A stretch of DNA of 64,000 nt. Source: Sinotaia quadrata. Taxonomy: Eukaryota > Mollusca > Gastropoda > Architaenioglossa > Viviparidae. Shown in pieces: positions 57,301 to 64,000 of the stretch. Numbering within the stretch: position 1 is the first letter of the stretch; the number at the start of each line of letters is the position of its first letter. A model generated the notes under the pieces. The model was given only the letters and a program-made list of their open reading frames with translations, was not told where the DNA came from and did no database searches. The position numbers and the translations under genes were made by a program. The stretch lies in the NCBI GenBank assembly GCA_028829895.1, contig CM054182.1, positions 87,469,546-87,533,545 on the forward strand, read 5' to 3'.

Positions 57301-60300
57301 AAATTATACATTAATGTGAAATAGAATTGTTTTGATATAACTTCATTATAGATCTGAAATTAATCATTATTATTTTTAGTCAGCTGTTAATTTGTTTAAA
57401 GAAAATAATGATTTCTTTAATTTCCTGTCTTTCACATTTGGCAAATGCAAATACACTTTGGCAGTTTTAATTTATTTATTGCTTTAGGCAATAAAACCTA
57501 CATTAGTTGTAGAATAACTAGTATATGTATGTCAAGTTCCTTACAGCAAAGAGATTATTTGCATTGTTTTTATATTATTGTTCATTATTGTAGGGTTTAT
57601 CACCTTGGATACAAAGTTTTGGACATAAAACAAGCTGAGCTGTTTTCTCTCGTATCTCATGTATACTCAGATATGTTTGTTGAAATTCTTTTGTTTATTT
57701 TAAATATATATATTATGTTTAAGTTTTGGATAAAAGATCATCTTTAAAAAAAAAAAATTTTGGGGTGGTGGTGGTGGTGAACTAAGATTTTTCAGTTTTT
57801 ACAATTAAAATGCTTTCTGTAGGAAATTATGTGTTTATAACTTAGAGAGAAGAAATCACTTAAGAAATAATCAATAGGCACTGATATTTGAAAAAATGTA
57901 TTTGTGGAAAATCTTAAAGTATTTCCTAAAACATGAAAGATTGTTTATTCCTTAAAAGAATGTTAATCCAGTCTTGGATTTTTCATTGGTTGATGTATTA
58001 ATTTTTTTTGGTGAGCATTACAGTTTTGTTAGATGTGTACCCTATATATTTTGTTTGTTCATTGCCTACATTATGTGTTTGTCTTTTAAATATATCAGTG
58101 AATTTAATTAAAATAAACTGCTTTTTTCACCCCCAAATTCAGTTTGTTTTCTAAACTGCTTTTTCCCCTATTTTGATTCAAGATGTACATTTTTTTCCTT
58201 AGATATAAAATAAAATATGTAAAGTTGCCTAATAAATAAGTTTTGTTTGATGCTTTTGAAAGTAAAGTCCATGAAGAAAATGCACTTTAATAAATCTTTA
58301 AAACTGTATATCATGTTATGAATGCAGTGTTAAACCTTTAAAGCTGTTCATCACCTTACTGAACATAAAATATTTTTTCTTTGTACTTAATAAATGAAGT
58401 CACTCTGTTTCAGTACTTGCATGATGATTTAAAGCTGCCTATATATTACTCAGTTTGAAAAGGATGAGTTCCACATTTGCATAATTGGTATTGAAATTTA
58501 AGTTGTGACCTCTATCACATTATAAACTAGGTCTGATTGGTATATTTAGGTGATTTTAACAAGTATTTGTTATTCATTATACTCACTTACAATTATACAT
58601 TATTTTTGTATATACTTTTGAAAAAATTCATGCTCTTGGGAAGTCTCGTTTTATTCATATAGCTTTCTTTTAACTCTACAATAAATCAAGTGAAATTGAG
58701 TATAATTCATTTCTATGGCATTGCCAATCATATAATTTGAATTTGCACTTAGAAATAGATAGCTGTATAAATGACATTTCAATAATTAGTATTCTGTATA
58801 TTATTTCATGAAAAATTTCTGTGTACTATAAAAAAGAATGAAAAGAATCAGATCTGTTAAAGTCAAAATAGTCTCTTACTGAATTTTCTTTAAATTGTTG
58901 CTACAAAGTCTACCTGAGCTCTGAAGTGGATAGTATGCTATAACATTCAAGAATATGAATAATTCAAACAGTTGTAGTGGCAGTATGAGTGCATACATCA
59001 CACCATTTCCTGTTGGGACAGAATGAGTCAAAACATGCAACAAAAATTGCTTTTACTTTTCAAATTTTATGAAGTGTTTATAAAAGGTATAAAAAGTAAT
59101 AATATTTAAAATTAAGATTCAGTTCAATAAAGTCAACCAATAAAGAGATTATGCATTATATTTTAACAATAACACTGCCAAATTGAGTTTGCATCACAGT
59201 GAGGCATTTGAATTTTTCAAGAAATAACTAATTTTGGGATTCTTCTAACTGAAAATTGATTTTAATAAATGGAAAAATGTTTAGTTTGTGGATTTTAACA
59301 TGTTATATAAAATATGGTTTAGTGAAATAGTTGATTCTATTAATCGGTGATAACTTGTGCAGTGCCTAATACACAATGTATATGTCATTTTAGAAAATAG
59401 CCAATTCTTATCTAGAATTTCTGAGAAATGTGAATTTAAAATGTGCGAAACACTTTAAAAACAGTGGTATACATTTTAGAGATAATGAATTCCATGTAGC
59501 TGAATTCTGATTTACAAACTGAAGAAAATGCTTTATTTTCTACCTATTCTGACATCCACTTGGAGAGCAGCACATGCAAAACATTCAAATGCATATATAT
59601 TTATGTGTTATTGAAATAATCTTTCCTGCCTCCATCCAATAAAAGCATTTAAAAAAGTAAATGTACGCTTATTACAAAATGTTCAGTTCCATGAAACTTG
59701 TTAGCAAAATAATCCTTACAAAATATCTACACATATTTAAGTTATAATTCTGTTATGTAACAGTATATATATATACTAAAACCAGTCTTAAAAGAATAAA
59801 ATTCCAGTATTTCAACTGTTGAAGTAATTGTTTGCATAACAATTGTGAAAATTTGAATAAATTCCACATAATTAGATAAACAAATAAAAGCCACATATTG
59901 AAATTACCTATGGAGATAATTTTCACCTTAATGAGCTGTATAAATTATAATGTATGTAACTTTTAAGGCATTTCTGAAATCTGTAGTTTATCCAAGGGAT
60001 CATTTTTTGCAAGATACATTTAGAAGACTTGAATCAATAATTTTTAAAAACTTTAATATGGGATGACACAACACCACTCTAGTTATTGGTTATGATTATT
60101 ATTACTAATCATCCATAACTAATTACAAGTGATGAGAATCTTAATAATTCTCCAGAAAACCCCACTTGTCTTTCTCACTTGTCGGTTTTGCAGGTGCTGT
60201 AAACTTTCTCTACCACAACATTAAAGACAAACGTTCACTGTCACACAATTTCCTTAGGTGGAAAACTTATACCAAAGGAGATCTTTGATCTATATTTAGT

Positions 60301-60987
60301 GAGCCCCATCCACCCACTATCTCTCCAACATAATGGTTATCAATATGTGTAAGAAGGTCAATAAATTTATTAAATCAACAAGCAAATGTACATATAACAA
60401 ACGCAATGAAAAGATTATTTGACATCAATATTTCCATGAAACCACATTAAAATAATTTCAATGCTTATATTTTAACACATAATTCAACAGATTAGTGTCA
60501 CTATAAATCAGAGGGTGATTCTTATCAAGAGAAAAGAAATGGAGTTATAAAGAATTAAGCGATAATAGTTTGTCCATATCCTTTTCTAGATGATGTTGCA
60601 ATATTCTTTCATGTACTTTCATAATAAAGTCACAAGTTTATTGTCACAATAAAATTATCAGTTTCACGTGTCTTCTAGCACACTATAGAATGTTCCATCA
60701 GCTGGTGTTCTGAACATTCCTTTGCCGTATTCGTTACCTCAAGCAGAACAATGTAGCAATTTACAATAACTTGTACCAGAAATTCCATGTAGTCGAGCAT
60801 ACTTTGCCACCATACATCAACAAAGTCCAGTGTATCCTTACATCTGAAACCTAACATGGTCATAGCAGTTTATAAATCAATAAACTGGGAAAATTCCAGG
60901 GAAAAAAGGATGCTTCTTCCAATAAAGCTAACGGACACCTTTCATGACCGGACTACTTCCACAGCAAATTCAAAGTGATTAGAAAAA
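54335..60987. other. AT-rich region without a supported gene
   Basis: May contain more desaturase 3' UTR in its left part. Short frames at 54851, 55125, 57445 and 60675 are AT-rich or low-complexity and show no family features. A short GGT run lies near 57764. Nothing else recognised. Confidence 0.55.
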
Positions 60988-60999
60988 ATTCTTTCAACG

Positions 61000-61240
61000 G
61001 GTAAACTTTGATCTCAGCCCATTGGTTGGTCTCCTTTTAAATCTTTTACATTGGATAATAAAAACTAATCATCCAAAAACTGGTTTAGATTATATCAGCA
61101 AATTCTAGCACATTCTCCACCAGAGTTGTATACTCCAAACTTTTATTATAAGTAGTGCCCAAGGTCAGGTCACTTTAACATTGGCAATGAAGATATAATT
61201 ATTAAGTATAGAAATAGGGATAGGTAAATTTACTCCACTT
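61000..61240 (+). repeat. dispersed repeat family, copy 3
   Basis: Same orientation as 19147-19412, sharing 'atctcagcccattgg', 'ttggataataaaaact', 'agtgcccaaggtcaggtca' and 'aagtatagaaataggga'-like words; inverted relative to 1768-2006. Confidence 0.8.
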
Positions 61241-61484
61241 GGGGGAGGGGGTGGCAGTGTTTTGCTAGATTGATATTATTAATAAATAACTGCTTAATAT
61301 ATATGCATATATTTAAAAAGTTAAAGCTATATAATCTAATTTTCTTTAAAATATTTTCTTGTGCTAATAAGGGATAGATTTACTTTTATACTTGCTTAAT
61401 TAAAAATATGGTTAAAAAATATCTATAAATGGAAATGTTTACTGTGAAATTAAGCAAAATTTAGGCATTCTCATAGATATTGAC

Positions 61485-62007
61485 GGTTGGTCATGTAGGG
61501 GGCGTTTCCGGCTTCTGCCGCTTTTGTGCTTGGGGAGGAGGGGAAGGAGAGGGGAGGTGCCTTTCTGCTGCGTGTGTCCGTTGCGAAAACATGTCTGGCC
61601 GGCAAAGGTGGACTCCACAAACTCGGTAATCCGTGGGCTGGAGTTGTTGTTCCTGACGGTGGCGTTGTTGTTGTTGTAGCCATTCCTGATGGTGTTTTAC
61701 AGAGCCCAGGCTAGTAACCTACCAGATCTATACCCAGTGTGTGAGTGCACCCGGGTTGTCCTCACTGGTGGCACTGTTGTTGATGCTGTTGTCGTGGCTG
61801 TCCCCGGTGTCCGTTGGGATGGTCGAGCAACAGCTGGATCATATCGGCCATTGGGTGGTTAAAAAATCCCCAAGAGGGGTACTGTTGTTCGTAGTACAGC
61901 CATTTTGTTGTTCCCGACATTGATGTTGGTGACTGCATTATTGTTGTTGCCTCCGAATATGTGGTGGTGGGCATCGTCTTTTCTTTTTTTGGCCCTGTTC
62001 TTGTGTT
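61485..62007 (-). mobile_element. GC-rich retroposon-like family, longest copy C (523 bp)
   Basis: A GC-rich, GTT-rich island in AT-rich DNA. Its left end, 'ggttggtcatgtaggg' and 'cggcttctgccgctttt', matches copies at 34585 and 28548. It is bounded by the perfect 9-bp repeat GATATTGAC (61476-61484 and 62008-62016), where base composition switches back to AT-rich. No terminal inverted repeats are visible. Frames on the minus strand (61471-61683 and 61762-62034) are Thr/Pro- or Gln/His-rich and match no transposition protein, so it is probably non-autonomous. Confidence 0.7.
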
Positions 62008-62016
62008 GATATTGAC

Positions 62017-64000
62017 TATGGCCTTGCATTTCATTTATATGTACTTGCATAAGAGATTGGCTTTTAATCGAGATAAAGAAAACTGCAAGCTTTGTTTAAA
62101 ATATGAAACAAATCTAAATTCTCTGTGCACATTTTTTTGTACTGTTGTTTCCTTGATATATAGCACCACCAGCTAATGACCTTATGAAAACAAGATTATT
62201 ATTTTAAGAATGTTTTCTTTGGATCTTGAAAGAAAATGCTCAGATGTTGAGGAATTGGGCTATATGTAATTTAGTTACAAACCCTAAGCTGAGTATCTTG
62301 ATACTATGCTCTTTTTATTTTGTTAAGTGACAGTCCTAAATACAAAACTAAGGAATTGATAATTTTTTTTTTTTACACCTAGTTTAATTGTCCAGAATTG
62401 AATCCCCGTCTTATCACTTACAGTTAATGTTCATGATAATAAAATTAAACTCCTTGAGAGAATCCACATTAAGAAATGTAAACTTAATTATATAAAGAGT
62501 AAGCACGTCTCTTTCTCAAAATAATCATCAAAGCTGGTGCAATGGAGTGTGGGTGTTCTTTAGCTTTCAGTTATTTTATTCCCCCTTGAGTAAATGAGTG
62601 ATAGATGTGATTAATATCCAGATTTTTCAAACAAGTTTTAATTACCATTAGTAACGAACGGGGAAAGGATTTTAGCATTTATACAGTCTAAAACTATTCA
62701 AGAGTTCCCATTTTGTTCTTATAGTGCCCCAAAACTTGCACATATTTGCAGTAACTATATTGACCAATTGTGCTGATTCAGATTCAGTGCTCAGGTTTCT
62801 TCACTTCATCAGCAAAGTTATCACATATCTTCGATGTGAAGATAAGGATGACACAAAATAAATTATGTTTAAATAAATAAAGGCTGAACATATTGTATTT
62901 ACTCATCAAGACCTCAGAACCACTAATCACCCCCCGAATCTATTAACATTAATGGGATCAGTAGAGAATTTTCAATCAAACTCTATTCTTTAATGAGCTT
63001 GCTATTATCATCTTATAGAGAACTAAGAAAAATTAGTTGCATTATTCTTAAGTGAATTCTCTAAAACTCTTTTGTGTGCAATACTGATTATATAAAATCC
63101 TGATAGTAGATGAGGTCTTTTCACCATGCTTATAGAATATTGCTCACGTTACTTTTAGAAAGCAGAAATTTTAATGTCCACACCAATGTTTTGCAAAATA
63201 CATTGGCTTCCAAAGCCTTTATTCATCACCTTGTATAATCTCTTTTCCATCCTTCACTGGAAACGGACTAACCTGAATATCTTGATGAAATCATGAGTAA
63301 TTACACTCCATATCAACAATACCATTCATCCGCAGATATCCATCCAACATTATCTTTCAAATCAAACATGAATTTCAGTTTTATCATACAAAGACCCAGT
63401 ATCCTGAAAGCTAATATTTGACATTTAAAAGCTCCCACACCTTTCAAATGCAAATTAAAAACTTATTTTGTATCAAAATATTTAATCATTGGTACCAGTG
63501 TGTATTTATATATACATCATGTTGATGCACTTAATGTACTAGGCTTATTACCTCCAGCTTTATTTTTATGATTGCATGTTCACTGAAATAAGCTAAATGT
63601 ATTTTATGTTATTGTATATTTTTGGGTAGTAAAAATATGTATGTGTGCATGGGGGTTGTAAACTAGAAGTAAGCAATATGCATAAATTCTCACTATAATT
63701 ATTATTATTTAACTACTGTGATTTTATAATTATGACCAAATTAAGATGATAAAATCTGCATCATGGTTGCATTTTTACTGTCTTTGTAAAGGAAGTTCCC
63801 ATGTACATGAATAAAGTAAATTTCCCTGAATCTTAAGTTAGAAAAACTGTTAGAAAAATAACATTTGCTTCGATTCCTTAGAAAAGCTTTCAGCAAAAAA
63901 TGAGAGTGCATTCTGGTGTTTGTGGGAATAAATATTAAGACTGTGAGTGGAAGTTCAAGTGTATTTATGTACGTTTTGTCAGTCAGTGCATGAGATGCTT
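62017..64000. other. AT-rich region without a recognised gene
   Basis: No exon, repeat or mobile element could be supported. Confidence 0.5.

Noticed and set aside
61471..61683. 70-codon Thr/Pro-rich frame as a gene
   Set aside because: It crosses the retroposon boundary at 61485 and reflects a GTT-rich repeat on the opposite strand.

Overview
This window looks like nuclear DNA from an animal, most probably a mollusc or another lophotrochozoan. It is AT-rich, the genes are split by GT-AG introns of 1.5 to 6 kb, polyadenylation signals are AATAAA, and much of the non-coding DNA is minisatellite and decayed transposon sequence. The mollusc assignment is an inference from gene types and repeat style, not a database result. 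I see no bacterial, organellar or intact viral genes.

Three protein-coding genes are supported, all on the plus strand. (1) 1149-6293 holds the last two visible exons of a coiled-coil adaptor with a C-terminal C2HC zinc finger. The finger resembles that of TANK-type TBK1 adaptors, but the identity is tentative. (2) 10827-21760 is a complete four-exon group XII secreted phospholipase A2 of 165 residues with 14 cysteines and an intact His-Asp catalytic pair. One of its exons is only 65 bp. (3) 44591-52573 is a complete four-coding-exon acyl-CoA delta-9 desaturase (SCD family) of 324 residues with all three histidine boxes. It is preceded by a possible promoter with an E-box and an SRE-like site, and by a possible non-coding first exon ending at 41425.

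Between genes 2 and 3 (22-41 kb) I find no trustworthy host gene. That stretch holds a BED/hAT remnant, a dense cluster of unrelated minisatellites (29.1-36.4 kb) and a broken hAT/DUF4371 transposase-like gene (39.2-40.5 kb). The phospholipase introns also carry many repeats, including an internally deleted Ty3/gypsy copy. The desaturase introns and its 3' region are AT-rich with few recognisable repeats. The last 10 kb hold no gene that I can see.

The most interesting non-gene signal is a GC-rich insertion family without terminal inverted repeats, present three times (28548-28617, 34585-34646, 61485-62007). All copies share one end and differ in length, and each is bounded by a direct repeat of 8 to 12 bp. 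This fits a 5'-truncating retroposon read on the minus strand. A second dispersed repeat of about 250 bp is also present three times (1768-2006, 19147-19412, 61000-61240). A telomere-like (TTAGGG) tract sits inside an inverted repeat at 2071-2238.

The three genes do not form an obvious pathway. The phospholipase and the desaturase both act on lipids, but they are 23 kb apart with transposon-rich DNA between them, so I infer no functional linkage.
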